From contig NZ_CP140155.1 of assembly GCF_034479375.1 (NCBI RefSeq), positions 62,001 to 126,000 of the forward strand: a stretch of DNA of 64,000 nt, read 5' to 3'. The DNA comes from Rhodopseudomonas palustris. GTDB lineage: Bacteria; Pseudomonadota; Alphaproteobacteria; Rhizobiales; Xanthobacteraceae. A program made the position numbers and the translations under genes. The notes beneath the pieces were generated by a model. It was given only the letters and a program-made list of their open reading frames with translations, searched no databases and was not told the DNA's origin. Of the stretch, positions 29,390-37,927 are shown in pieces (positions within the stretch are counted from its first letter, which is position 1; each line of letters starts with the position of its first letter).

Positions 29390-30352
29390 ATGCGAATTCT
29401 GGTCATCGATGACAGTGAAGATGGACGCGATGTGGCGGAAGCCATGCTGCTTGCCGCGGGGTACGAGGACATCCAGACATCCGAATCGGCGGCGGATGCG
29501 TATGAGCTACTCGCGGTCGGCAGTTCGACCCCGACCAAAGCGTCCCCCGTCGATCTGATTCTGATGGACATCATGATGCCCGAGGTCGACGGCATCGAAG
29601 CTTGCGCCCGCATTCGCGGCGAGCCGCATCTGATGGATGTGCCGATCATCATGGTGACGCTGCTCGACGACGTCGACAGCCTCGCCAATGCGTTCGTGGC
29701 CGGCGCCACGGACTACATCACCAAGCCGCTCAAGCGGGTCGAACTGCACGCACGGGTTCGTTCCGCGTTGAAGTTGAAGTCCGAACTCGATCGACGTCGA
29801 GCGCGGGAACGGGAGCTGTTGGAATTCTTATCGACCTTGGGTGACCGCCGGACGTCACACTGGATCGATGAAGGAACCGGACTGATCGTCGGGGAGGTGG
29901 CGGAAGCCTACCTGATCGCAGAGAATCATGCCATCGGCGACATGTCCGTCATTGCTCTCGGCGTCGATCGGCTCGAAGCCTTGCGTCAGACCCGTGGCGA
30001 TGCGGCAGCGGCGGACATCGTGGCCCGCGTGGCCCGCTTGATCAGAGCTACGACAGCGACGGTCGGAGTCGTGGCGGCCTCCTATCGCGATGGCACCATC
30101 GTTCTGATCGTTCCTGAACTGCCGTCTCAGCGCGCACTCGACCTCGGTGAAACGCTGCGCGCCGCGGTGTTCGATCTTCGGATCGCGAACCCAGAAGCGG
30201 TTTACGCCGATCACGCCACCGCGAGTGTCGCTGTCGTCACCGGCCGGGTGGATAGCAGTACTGAAAGGATTCATCTGCTGACACGAGCGATGGCGGCGGC
30301 GCGTCGCGCGGCTGCCGAAGGCGGCGATCGCATCGTGAGTGAAGCCGCCTGA
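29390..30352 (+). CDS. Response regulator: REC domain with degenerate GGDEF-like output
   Basis: A 320-aa PleD-like protein. The REC domain (residues 1-125) has MRILVIDDSEDG, the phospho-Asp in DLILMDIMMPEVDG and the Lys in DYITKPLKRVEL. A linker helix leads to a domain with the GGDEF fold pattern (VIALGVDRLEALRQTRGDAA), but where GGDEF should stand it reads SYRDGTIVLIVP. Diguanylate cyclase activity is therefore unlikely; a binding or scaffolding role is more plausible. ATG 29390 follows CAGGGG by 9 nt. It lies between the membrane protein and the outer-membrane barrel. Confidence 0.8.
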   Translation: MRILVIDDSEDGRDVAEAMLLAAGYEDIQTSESAADAYELLAVGSSTPTKASPVDLILMDIMMPEVDGIEACARIRGEPHLMDVPIIMVTLLDDVDSLANAFVAGATDYITKPLKRVELHARVRSALKLKSELDRRRARERELLEFLSTLGDRRTSHWIDEGTGLIVGEVAEAYLIAENHAIGDMSVIALGVDRLEALRQTRGDAAAADIVARVARLIRATTATVGVVAASYRDGTIVLIVPELPSQRALDLGETLRAAVFDLRIANPEAVYADHATASVAVVTGRVDSSTERIHLLTRAMAAARRAAAEGGDRIVSEAA

Positions 30353-30392
30353 TGCTGTCGCGGTCACGCGCCGCCTTGAAGGGGAGTGCCGA

Positions 30393-31196
30393 GTGGTGTG
30401 CAGACGGGTGGGGCTGGCAGTGTTGATTGCAACTGGCGTGACGGCGTCCCAACCCGCGGCGTTCGCCGGTTCGTGGACGCTGCAGGAAGGTCAGGGTTAC
30501 GGCTACGTCACGGCGACCGCCAGCGCGGCAAACGCCGCGTTCGACGGCGGCGGCTCGCAGCGGTCGATTCCGCGCTACAGCAAGGCCGAGTCGCAGGCCT
30601 TGATCGAATATGGTGTCACCAACTGGTTCACCATGATCGTCACACCGTCGCTGCAGCACGTCGACATCGCCGCGCCGGTCGACGCCAGCCGCACGGGACT
30701 AGGCTACACCGATGTGGGCGGCAGGGTTCGCCTCTGGACCGGCGGATCTTGGGTGGTATCGGCGCAGACGACCTTCCGTATTCCGGGCACCTTCGACAAG
30801 TCCAACGTGGCGGCGATCGGATACAGTGATCCCGAGATCGATGTTCGCGGTCTGGTGGGATACAGCACCACGCTCCGAGGGCTGCCGGCCTTCGTCGATG
30901 TCCAGATCGCGCAGCGGTTCAGGCTGAGCGGCCCGCCGGACGAATTCCGGGCGGACATCACCTTCGGCATTCGGCCGCAGGAGCGCTGGTTGTTGCTGGC
31001 GCAATCATTCAACGTCGTTTCGGAAGGAACGGGAAGCTGGGGATATGCGAGCTTCGCGTATCACAAGTTACAACTCAGCGCGGTCTACGCGCTGACGTCG
31101 ACGCTGTCGCTGCAGGCCGGGGGCTACACCACCTATGCGGGGCGAAACGCTTTGCAGGAAAACGGCCTGGTGGTCGGGGCATGGTTCAGGTTCTGA
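30393..31196 (+). CDS. Outer-membrane beta-barrel protein of the polysaccharide operon
   Basis: A 267-aa protein with a signal peptide ending AAFA before GSWTLQEGQGYGYV. It then has alternating amphipathic strands and a C-terminal aromatic residue (VVGAWFRF), typical of outer-membrane barrels. The strand YTDVGGRVRLWTGGSW and the overall pattern resemble XagA-like proteins found with synthase genes. GTG 30393 (or 30396) is chosen for the GGGGAG ribosome site at 30381-30386; GTG 30339 lies inside the response-regulator gene. A role in polymer export or anchoring is inferred from context. Confidence 0.75.
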   Translation: MVCRRVGLAVLIATGVTASQPAAFAGSWTLQEGQGYGYVTATASAANAAFDGGGSQRSIPRYSKAESQALIEYGVTNWFTMIVTPSLQHVDIAAPVDASRTGLGYTDVGGRVRLWTGGSWVVSAQTTFRIPGTFDKSNVAAIGYSDPEIDVRGLVGYSTTLRGLPAFVDVQIAQRFRLSGPPDEFRADITFGIRPQERWLLLAQSFNVVSEGTGSWGYASFAYHKLQLSAVYALTSTLSLQAGGYTTYAGRNALQENGLVVGAWFRF

Positions 31197-32240
31197 TCAG
31201 GGCTTGCCGCAGATTCCGGTCCAGGCGCAGGACAACACGGCTTGCGCCGGCTTGCCTTGCACGGTGAAATCGGTGTCGGCGGCTCCGCCGGCCGCGGGGT
31301 CCGTGAACCAGCGCCAGATCATCACGCCGCTGATGGACGGGCGGTCGAGCGCTGCCAGCCAGTCGGCGATGACATCGGCCTGCAATTGCTGATCGGGTTC
31401 GGCGACACGCTCCTCGGCACTTTCCCAGGGCTTCGCCGTCGCGCCCTTGGCCGATCTCAGACCGATTTCGCCGACCAGGATCGGCTTGCCGACGCGGCGC
31501 GATAACACTTCGAGACGGTCGGCGACGGCGCCCATTACGATCAGCCGTCCGGCGCGATCGTCGTCGGCGCCCAATGGTGGATAGAGCGACACGCCGATCG
31601 CGTCGAGCAACGGCCAGAAGGTCAGCGCTTCGGCCTCTTCGACATTGTGCGCGACGTAGAACAATCGCCCGGGGAAGAGTCGGCGAGCGGCGGCGATCAG
31701 CTCCATCCACTCCGGCCGGTGGCTGGTCTTCTTGAGTTCAGTCCCGATCGCCAGACTCTCGGCGCCCTCTTCGGCCGCGATCCGCGCGATGCGCTCGAGT
31801 TCGGTCCGATAGCGAGCGAACCACATCCGCCACGCGGGCTCGGAGTTAGGCTCGACCGCGCCGGCCCAGCTATCCGGCACCCAGACGTGAGGTTTCACGA
31901 CGACGGACAGGCCTCGCCGATGCGCTTGGCGGATCGCGATCCGCAAGGTCTGGTCGGGCATCTCGCTACCCGAGCCGATCTCGGGGCTCGAAATCGTCGG
32001 TTGCCATAAGAACGGAACAATCGCTACGGCGCGCGCACCGAGCTGCTTTGCAAGGCTCAGTGAGCGTTCTGCGTCGGCACTTCCGAACGGATGGCCCGCG
32101 GTCGCGACAATGTTGAAGCCGTCGATCCGCTGCGCGGCAACTCGATTGGTCGCTGCGATCGTCAGCGCCAGAGACAAGGCCGCCAGCAGCAGGGAAGAAC
32201 GCCGAGATCGGGCGTTCGTTGTGCCCGGCGCACCCCTCAA
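31197..32240 (-). CDS. Secreted GH113-like glycoside hydrolase
   Basis: A 347-aa predicted (beta/alpha)8-barrel enzyme with signal peptide (LLLAALSLALTIAATNRVAA). The pattern VVVKPHVWVPDSWAG, WFARYRTELERIARIAAEEG and SLAIGTELKKTSHRPEWMEL, with Glu in GTEL and a second in ILVGEIGLRS, resembles GH113 beta-mannanase-like proteins. TTG 32240 overlaps the upstream stop (TTGA), giving translational coupling. It ends back to back with the outer-membrane barrel gene. It may trim the polymer made by the facing operon, which is inference. Confidence 0.75.
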   Translation of the reverse strand: MRGAPGTTNARSRRSSLLLAALSLALTIAATNRVAAQRIDGFNIVATAGHPFGSADAERSLSLAKQLGARAVAIVPFLWQPTISSPEIGSGSEMPDQTLRIAIRQAHRRGLSVVVKPHVWVPDSWAGAVEPNSEPAWRMWFARYRTELERIARIAAEEGAESLAIGTELKKTSHRPEWMELIAAARRLFPGRLFYVAHNVEEAEALTFWPLLDAIGVSLYPPLGADDDRAGRLIVMGAVADRLEVLSRRVGKPILVGEIGLRSAKGATAKPWESAEERVAEPDQQLQADVIADWLAALDRPSISGVMIWRWFTDPAAGGAADTDFTVQGKPAQAVLSCAWTGICGKP

Positions 32241-32932
32241 GGCACGAGGTTCTCTAGGGCGTCACGCGCCGTGACACCTGCGAGCAGCAGATCGAGCGAG
32301 CGATGCACATTGCCGAAGTGGTCCGCTCCGACACCCCCGTCGTATACTGTCTGTTCGAGCTCGGCCGCGAGGTCACCAAGATGCGGGAATCCAAACACCC
32401 CGCAGGCGCCGGCGAGCCCATGAGCAATCTCCCCGATCTGCTTCAAGCTTGCTTTCCTCGCCGTACCCGTCTTCAGATCTCTCGCAAGTTTCTTGAGCCT
32501 GGCGACGTCGTTGTCGAGACGGTGCAGAAAATCGCTCTGCAGGCGCGCGAGCTTGCCGTCCACCGGTTCGATGTGGGAGCGGACCGAGGCCGCGAGCGTC
32601 ATTGGGTCGAACGGCTTGGGGATGACGCCGACGGCGCCGAGTGACCGAAACAGGTCGAGCTCGCGGGTCTGGGCGCGCGCCGTCATGAACACCACCGGAA
32701 TGCTCGCGGTGATCGCGCTTGCCCGCAGGCGGGCCAGCGTTGCCGGACCATCCATACCCGGCATCATGACATCGAGCAGGATGATATCGGGTGGCCATTC
32801 GGCGGCGACGGCGACGGCCTCCGAGCCGGATCCGCAACTGCGGGTGATGAATTCGGAATCGAGCCCGAGCGAAATGGCAGCGACTTCGCGAATATCCGGC
32901 TCGTCGTCGACATGGAGAACACGAATCGTCAT
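32237..32932 (-). CDS. Response regulator with REC and Hpt domains
   Basis: A 231-aa two-domain phosphorelay protein. REC (1-120) has VLHVDDEPDIREV, phospho-Asp in DIILLDVMMPGMDG and Lys in GVIPKPFDPM. The C-terminal Hpt has IAHGLAGACGVFGF, an exact HxxxGxxxxxG signature. It can accept phosphate on Asp and on His, so it is an intermediate and not an endpoint. ATGA overlap with the hybrid kinase and TTGA overlap with the glycosidase tie all three together. Confidence 0.9.
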   Translation of the reverse strand: MTIRVLHVDDEPDIREVAAISLGLDSEFITRSCGSGSEAVAVAAEWPPDIILLDVMMPGMDGPATLARLRASAITASIPVVFMTARAQTRELDLFRSLGAVGVIPKPFDPMTLAASVRSHIEPVDGKLARLQSDFLHRLDNDVARLKKLARDLKTGTARKASLKQIGEIAHGLAGACGVFGFPHLGDLAAELEQTVYDGGVGADHFGNVHRSLDLLLAGVTARDALENLVP

Positions 32933-35250
32933 GCGTCCTCGCGATGTTCGCGATCAGCCAGGCAGTCCCGCACCGACGCCAGCAGCAGGTCGAGCGGTGT
33001 GCGGGATTTGACCAGGGTCTTGTGCACCTGCCGGTCGGGTGCCAGTTCGACCGGGCTGGTGCAAAAAATGATGACCGGGATGGCTGTGCCGTCGGCGTCG
33101 CGCAGATCAGGCATCAGCTCGAGCCCGGAGTGCTCGCCGACCGATATATCCAGCAGGACCATATCGACCGGATCGACCGACAAGATGCGTCGTGCGTCCT
33201 GGAGAGACTCGACCGATACGATTTGGGCGGCCGAACTCAGGGCATGGGCGACGACCGCGAGTATGTCCGGGTCATCGTCGAGGTGAAGAATTCGATACTT
33301 TGGAACCGGCGGTTCGTCGACCGGACGCTTCCATGCCGGCAGATCGACACAGAACACCGTCCCTCCGCCGGCCGCGTCTTCGAAGCTGACCCGGCCGTTG
33401 AGCCGTTCGACGATCTGCTTGACGATGCTGAGGCCGAGGCCGGTGCCGCCTTTCTGCCTCGCATCGGTCGCGTCGGCCTGAGCGAATTTCTCGAAGATGT
33501 GCAGCCGGAAGGCCGCTGGAATTCCGGAGCCCTGGTCGCGAACCGAAATGCGGACAAAGTCGTCGTGCCGGTCGACCGCGACGAGGACGTCCCGGCCAGG
33601 CGGGGAAGCTTTGATCGCGTTCGAGAGCAGATTGGTAATCACCTGAGCCAACCGATCGGGGTCGGCATTGACGTCGCCGCTCCCCGATGCGGTGGTAAGC
33701 CCGACGTGCACGCCGTAGCCTTCGGCAAATCCGCGGTTACTCTCGATCGCTTGCTCGACGATGACGCGCACGTCGATGCGGCACAGATTGAAGACCACGC
33801 GACCATCACCGAGTTTCTCGATATCCAGGATGTCGTTGATCAGGCGCACCAGCCGTTGACTGTTCTTGTAGGCGATGGCCACGAGCCTCGCCGCGGGCTC
33901 CGGGAAGATGCCGACCCATTGCCCCACCAGAAGGCCGAGTGAGCCCGAGATCGACGTCAGCGGTGTGCGCAATTCGTGGCTGACGGTCGCAACGAATTCA
34001 TCCCTGAGGCGCTCCATGTGCTTGCGCGCGCTGATCTCCCGGATCGCGGCGGTCACCAGGATGCTGCCTTCGGTCTCCAGCGGGCTGAGCATGATCTCGA
34101 TCGGAAACTCGCTGCCGTCCTTGCGCCGGCCGGTGAGCTCGATCCCTGCGCCGATGTGCTGGGCCAGCGCGTCTTCCCTGGATCGCAAGCGGTCGGCGAT
34201 CAACCGCTCGGCGAATCCTTCGGGGATGATGTTCGTCACCTTCTGTCCAAGCAGTTCGTCGCGCCGATAGGCGAACTGCTTTTCGGCCTGCAGATTGAGC
34301 AGCACGATCTCCCCGGATTGATTCACCACCACCATCGCGTCGGGCGCCGCCTCCAGCAACGCCTGGTATTTTCCCTCCATCTGCACCAGGTGCTTTTCCG
34401 CGTCTTTGCGCTCCGAGATGTCGCGTATGGCTGCGGTGACCAAGACACCCTCGGGGCTGTCGAGCGGGCTCAACATGATCTCGATCGGAAACTCGCTGCC
34501 GTCCTTGCGGCGCGCGATGAGTTCGATGCCGGTTCCGATTTGCTGGGTCCGTGCATCTTCCGCGGTTCGCAGCTTGTCGGCGATCAGCCGCTCGGCAAAC
34601 CCCTGCGGAATGATGTTCTTGACCTGTTGACCCAGAAGCTCGTCGCGGTGGTAGCCGAATTGCTGCTCGGCCTGAACATTCAGAAGAACGATATCGCCGG
34701 ACTGGTTGACGACGACGATCGCGTCCGGCGCCGCCTCCAGCAGCCCGCGATATCGTCCCTCCAACTGAGCCAGTTGCTGCTCGGCTTCATTGCGTTGGCT
34801 GGCATCCACGATCACCGCAAGGAGGAGCGGATCATGCTCGACCTCGACAGGCGTCAACCCGATCTCCACCGAGAACTCGATTCCGTTCTGCCTCAAGCCG
34901 AAGAATTGCTGCCCTGCTGCGATGCGGTGGGCCTCCGGGCGGCGTCTGAACAACTCGCGGTGACGGAGATATTCCGCACGAAGGCGCATCGGAATCAGCA
35001 TTTCGGCTGCTTGCCCGATCAACTGCTCCCGGTCGTAGCCGAATTGCCGTTCGATCTCGGCATTGACCATCACGATCCGGCCGTCGCCGTCCAGCATCAG
35101 CATGCCGATCGGGCAGGCCTCGACGGCCAAGCGAAATGTCTCTCCCGCGAGCCGTTCGACGGCGGCACTCCGGCTTTCATGGCACGTGATCGGAAAGTCC
35201 GCGAATTCCGGAGCCCTGAATTCGCCACGGCCATTGCCGGCTCGGCTCAT
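32929..35250 (-). CDS. Hybrid sensor histidine kinase (PAS-PAS-PAS-HisKA-HATPase-REC)
   Basis: A 773-aa soluble kinase with no membrane segments. Three PAS domains span about 40-405. The second and third are close copies, sharing LLEAAPDA, VVVNQSG, GFAERLIAD and RRKDGSEFPIEIMLSPL. The phospho-His is in VSHELRTPLTSIS (about residue 425), ATP-binding boxes in NLLSNAIKA, DQGSGIPAAF and GGTGLGLSIVKQIVERL, and a terminal REC has phospho-Asp in VLLDISVGEHSG (about 700). It overlaps both neighbours (ATGA). It likely feeds phosphate through its REC to the adjacent REC-Hpt. The ligand is unknown; no heme-PAS motif is obvious. Confidence 0.92.
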   Translation of the reverse strand: MSRAGNGRGEFRAPEFADFPITCHESRSAAVERLAGETFRLAVEACPIGMLMLDGDGRIVMVNAEIERQFGYDREQLIGQAAEMLIPMRLRAEYLRHRELFRRRPEAHRIAAGQQFFGLRQNGIEFSVEIGLTPVEVEHDPLLLAVIVDASQRNEAEQQLAQLEGRYRGLLEAAPDAIVVVNQSGDIVLLNVQAEQQFGYHRDELLGQQVKNIIPQGFAERLIADKLRTAEDARTQQIGTGIELIARRKDGSEFPIEIMLSPLDSPEGVLVTAAIRDISERKDAEKHLVQMEGKYQALLEAAPDAMVVVNQSGEIVLLNLQAEKQFAYRRDELLGQKVTNIIPEGFAERLIADRLRSREDALAQHIGAGIELTGRRKDGSEFPIEIMLSPLETEGSILVTAAIREISARKHMERLRDEFVATVSHELRTPLTSISGSLGLLVGQWVGIFPEPAARLVAIAYKNSQRLVRLINDILDIEKLGDGRVVFNLCRIDVRVIVEQAIESNRGFAEGYGVHVGLTTASGSGDVNADPDRLAQVITNLLSNAIKASPPGRDVLVAVDRHDDFVRISVRDQGSGIPAAFRLHIFEKFAQADATDARQKGGTGLGLSIVKQIVERLNGRVSFEDAAGGGTVFCVDLPAWKRPVDEPPVPKYRILHLDDDPDILAVVAHALSSAAQIVSVESLQDARRILSVDPVDMVLLDISVGEHSGLELMPDLRDADGTAIPVIIFCTSPVELAPDRQVHKTLVKSRTPLDLLLASVRDCLADREHREDA

Positions 35251-35864
35251 GTCGCGTCGCTGAGCGCGATACGAACCAGATCGGCTGCGTTCCTGGCTCC
35301 GATCTTCTCCATAACGCGCGCCCGATGGACCTCGAACGTTCGGGTGCTGATGCCGAGCTGGTGGCTACCTTCCTTGTTGGAAGCGCCTCCAGCGATCAGT
35401 GCCATCACTTCGCTCTCCCGCGGGGTCAACGGAGGTCGCACTAAGACGGGCGCCCGAGGCGAGTCGGGGCTGTTCAGCGTTCGCCGCCAGGACTCGAGGG
35501 TGTTGTTTCCGCGGGGGATCGTGCCGTCCGGGCCCGTGAGGCGATCGCCGGAGTAGTCCAGGCGGTCCATGATGTCGCAAGCGCGCTTGGTTTCCCGGAT
35601 CGCCGATTCGAGCAACGATCCGACGCTGCCGGTCTCGGGAGGCGCAGCCGACGATTCGATCCGGTGCTTGATCTCGTAAAGGTACAGAAGAAGTGCGGTG
35701 AGCGGTTCGTTCATCTGATGCGCGATCGCCGCTCCGACTTCGTCGGCCACCCACATCGACGCCGACGACACCGGCTGCGTCTGGCTGCCGTCGAGACCAT
35801 GGTTGCCGTATTGGCGCGCGACCGCCGGGGACGGTGCATCTGATAGTTTACGCTTCAAGGGCAT
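35247..35864 (-). CDS. FixL-like DHp fragment fused to LuxR-type DNA-binding domain
   Basis: A 205-aa protein. Residues about 40-110 look like the dimerisation/phosphoacceptor helices of FixL-type kinases (AIAHQMNEPLTALLLYLYEI, candidate His49). No ATPase domain and no REC follow. The C-terminal ~60 residues are a FixJ/NarL-type helix-turn-helix (LTPRESEVMALIAGGASNKE, TFEVHRARVMEKIGARNAADL). In the first HTH helix the usual I-A is G-S. It overlaps the hybrid kinase start, so it could be phosphorylated by or dimerise with that kinase and regulate transcription. Fusion is visible; mechanism is inference. Confidence 0.8.
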   Translation of the reverse strand: MPLKRKLSDAPSPAVARQYGNHGLDGSQTQPVSSASMWVADEVGAAIAHQMNEPLTALLLYLYEIKHRIESSAAPPETGSVGSLLESAIRETKRACDIMDRLDYSGDRLTGPDGTIPRGNNTLESWRRTLNSPDSPRAPVLVRPPLTPRESEVMALIAGGASNKEGSHQLGISTRTFEVHRARVMEKIGARNAADLVRIALSDAT

Positions 35865-35878
35865 GCGTTGGTCCTTTC

Positions 35879-36292
35879 TCAGGGCTTCGATTGCGCAGTG
35901 CGATCAAGGGCAGCGCCCTGAACCAGGCATGCATCGATGGCAGACATGAGTTCCATCGGAGAAAACGGCTTTCGCAGCACCGATGCGGCCCCGAGTTTTC
36001 GGGCCATCGTGAGGAAATCGAGCCGAGGCCCGTCGGCCCGGAAGCGGAGGCCTGAAATTGCGATGACGGGAACCCACGGTGATGCCCGATGGAAACGGGA
36101 GATCATGCTCAGTCCATTCTCGCCCGGCATGAAAATGTCGGCAACGACCAGATCGAATCGGATGCTGTTGAAGGCGTCCGTCCCCGCAATGGCGTCGGCG
36201 GCATAAGTAGTCCGATATCCTCTGAAGTGCAGCAGCGTATCGATCGCTGCGCCGATCGACGGGTCATCATCGACGATGAGGACGGCGGTCAT
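35879..36292 (-). CDS. Single-domain response regulator (orphan REC)
   Basis: A ~137-aa CheY-like protein: TAVLIVDDDPSIGAAID, phospho-Asp in LVVADIFMPGENG, Ser in VIAISGLRFRADG and Lys in SVLRKPFSPMEL. No output domain is present. An insertion with LRFRADGPRLDF lies between strand 4 and helix 4. The start at 36292 aligns with the REC fold; an ATG at 36349 would add 19 residues. It is 14 nt upstream of the DHp-LuxR gene and paralogous to the REC protein at 36922. Confidence 0.85.
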   Translation of the reverse strand: MTAVLIVDDDPSIGAAIDTLLHFRGYRTTYAADAIAGTDAFNSIRFDLVVADIFMPGENGLSMISRFHRASPWVPVIAISGLRFRADGPRLDFLTMARKLGAASVLRKPFSPMELMSAIDACLVQGAALDRTAQSKP

Positions 36293-36590
36293 CAATGCAA
36301 CGGCCGAAGGAACCGGCGATCCGATGCGCCACGATTCCACATCATGCATCCCCCCATTGAAGCGTCTCCGACTGAATCGGTGTTACTCTTGCAACCAAGC
36401 CGCTACCCGTCTGATCAAAAGCGATCATAAACAGTGGGACATGTACTTACAACGTAGTGGAACTCGTACGCATTGGTGCCGACTGGCGGACGGTCGAGCG
36501 CGCGACTAATTTACGACGCATCCGTCAGGATTGATTCGATTTGCTCCTACCGGATGACGTCGATGGGTTTCGATCATTGAAGGATTTGCG

Positions 36591-36785
36591 ATGAAGCAGG
36601 TGTCCTCGAACCTCGATGCGGCAGTCGTGTTCGCCCCGGATCGTCTGGCGGAACGGGACCGCGTGATTGAAAGGCTGAGATTGGAAAATCGAAGGCTGAA
36701 AGGTCTCGTCGTCAGTCTGTCCCAGACTATTCTCAGGAACGTCGTTGCAGGCGGCCCGGACGGTCCGCATTCCGCAATGTCGTAG
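36591..36785 (+). CDS. Small coiled-coil-like hypothetical protein
   Basis: A 64-aa protein with a charged helix (RLAERDRVIERLRLENRRLK) that could form a coiled coil, followed by LVVSLSQTILRN. AAGGA precedes ATG 36591 by 6 nt, which supports translation. It lies between two divergent orphan REC genes. No family recognised. Confidence 0.5.
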   Translation: MKQVSSNLDAAVVFAPDRLAERDRVIERLRLENRRLKGLVVSLSQTILRNVVAGGPDGPHSAMS

Positions 36786-36921
36786 TGACAAGACGGGCGC
36801 ACGTATATTGTTCCCGTCGGAGTTCGCGGAGGCTTTGCGAGAGAGGCGTCTTCCGCCAGGTCCTGGACACCGCGCAGGGCAAGTCGAGTGAAAGCGACGT
36901 CCGCAGAGACGAGGTGGTGCA

Positions 36922-37377
36922 GTGTATATTCTCCTTGTCGACGACGACAATGACGTGCGAGCCGCTATGGGCGGCGTATTGGCTGATGCCGGGCACGACG
37001 TGACGCAGGCAGAAAACGGCCGCGAGGCCGTTTCGATGGCGGTGGCGATGAAGTTCGACTTGGGGATCGTCGATATCTTCATGCCGACGATGGATGGATT
37101 GGAGACGATTCGGCATTTTCACAGGTACCTGCCACGCCTGCCGATCCTGGCGATTTCCGGATTGCGTCTTCGTGGCGGTGCGTCCGCCCCCCGTTTTTTG
37201 AATGCCGCGATTGAATTCGGGGCTATTTGTGCCCTTTCGAAGCCCTTCTGCTCGAGAGAATTGCTTTGCGCTGTGGGCTCGATTGATCATCTTGTTGTTG
37301 CGGACACTGCGGCATCCGCTTCGACTGCGCGATGCGACAGATCGTTCTCCAGTGAGGGGGCGTCGGCACCGCCGTGA
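36922..37377 (+). CDS. Single-domain response regulator (orphan REC), paralogue of the 35879-36292 protein
   Basis: A 151-aa protein starting at GTG 36922 behind GAGGTGG. It has YILLVDDDNDVRAAMG, phospho-Asp in LGIVDIFMPTMDGLE, AISGLRLRGG and Lys in ALSKPFCSREL. It shares the unusual DIFMP...FHR...AISGLRxR pattern and the loop insertion with the REC protein on the other strand, so the two arose by duplication. No output domain; the last ~30 residues are low-complexity. Confidence 0.82.
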   Translation: MYILLVDDDNDVRAAMGGVLADAGHDVTQAENGREAVSMAVAMKFDLGIVDIFMPTMDGLETIRHFHRYLPRLPILAISGLRLRGGASAPRFLNAAIEFGAICALSKPFCSRELLCAVGSIDHLVVADTAASASTARCDRSFSSEGASAPP

Positions 37378-37582
37378 CCCGCTGAAAATCCGACAGTTCG
37401 GATCCGGATTGCGGGCGGCGGTGCGACAGTCGCTCCGCCGGATCATTAACTCGTCGTGCGTGGTCCGTATTGACCAGTAGTGCTGCGGCCGATCGTTCAA
37501 GGATAGCTCATCACCGCTCAGCCTTTGGCAGACATCGGTGACTGAGAGTGCATTTGCTCCCGCCTCATCGTGGAGATGCATC

Positions 37583-37828
37583 ATGCCCCTTTTCGATCAG
37601 GAAGAGTTCGTCTGCGCGCTGGCAAAACGGTGGGGCCACGGCTTCCTCAACGATCCGGACGGCCTCTTCTGCGCCTTCGAATTCCCCTCTTGCGGGGGCT
37701 GTCCTAAATCAGTCAGCGCCGGCAAGACCTCAGCGGCTTCGTTCCGTGACCCGATGAAAGTGCAGGCGTGGCGCGACTTTGCTGGGCTGCTGCCGGTCGA
37801 CGAAGGGGGAGGCGTCCACTGCGATTAG
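37583..37828 (+). CDS. Small Cys-containing hypothetical protein
   Basis: An 81-aa ORF beginning MPLFDQEEFVCALAKRWG, with a Cys-rich middle (CAFEFPSCGGCPKS). TGGAGA lies about 8 nt before ATG 37583. The cysteine spacing could bind metal, but I recognise no family and the gene may not be real. The 205 nt before it (37378-37582) hold nothing I can name. Confidence 0.35.
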   Translation: MPLFDQEEFVCALAKRWGHGFLNDPDGLFCAFEFPSCGGCPKSVSAGKTSAASFRDPMKVQAWRDFAGLLPVDEGGGVHCD

Positions 37829-37927
37829 TAGCCCGCGAGCCGTGCGCCTGGAGCGTTTGCACGCGTAGTGGAGATCGGTGGCGATCACGGTCGTCTCAAT
37901 CGAGCCATCCTTGAAAGGAAAATGATC

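Noticed and set aside
33976..35556. 526-codon plus-strand open frame opposite the hybrid kinase
   Set aside because: No recognisable domain; the opposite strand has unambiguous PAS, kinase and LuxR motifs and ATGA-coupled starts.
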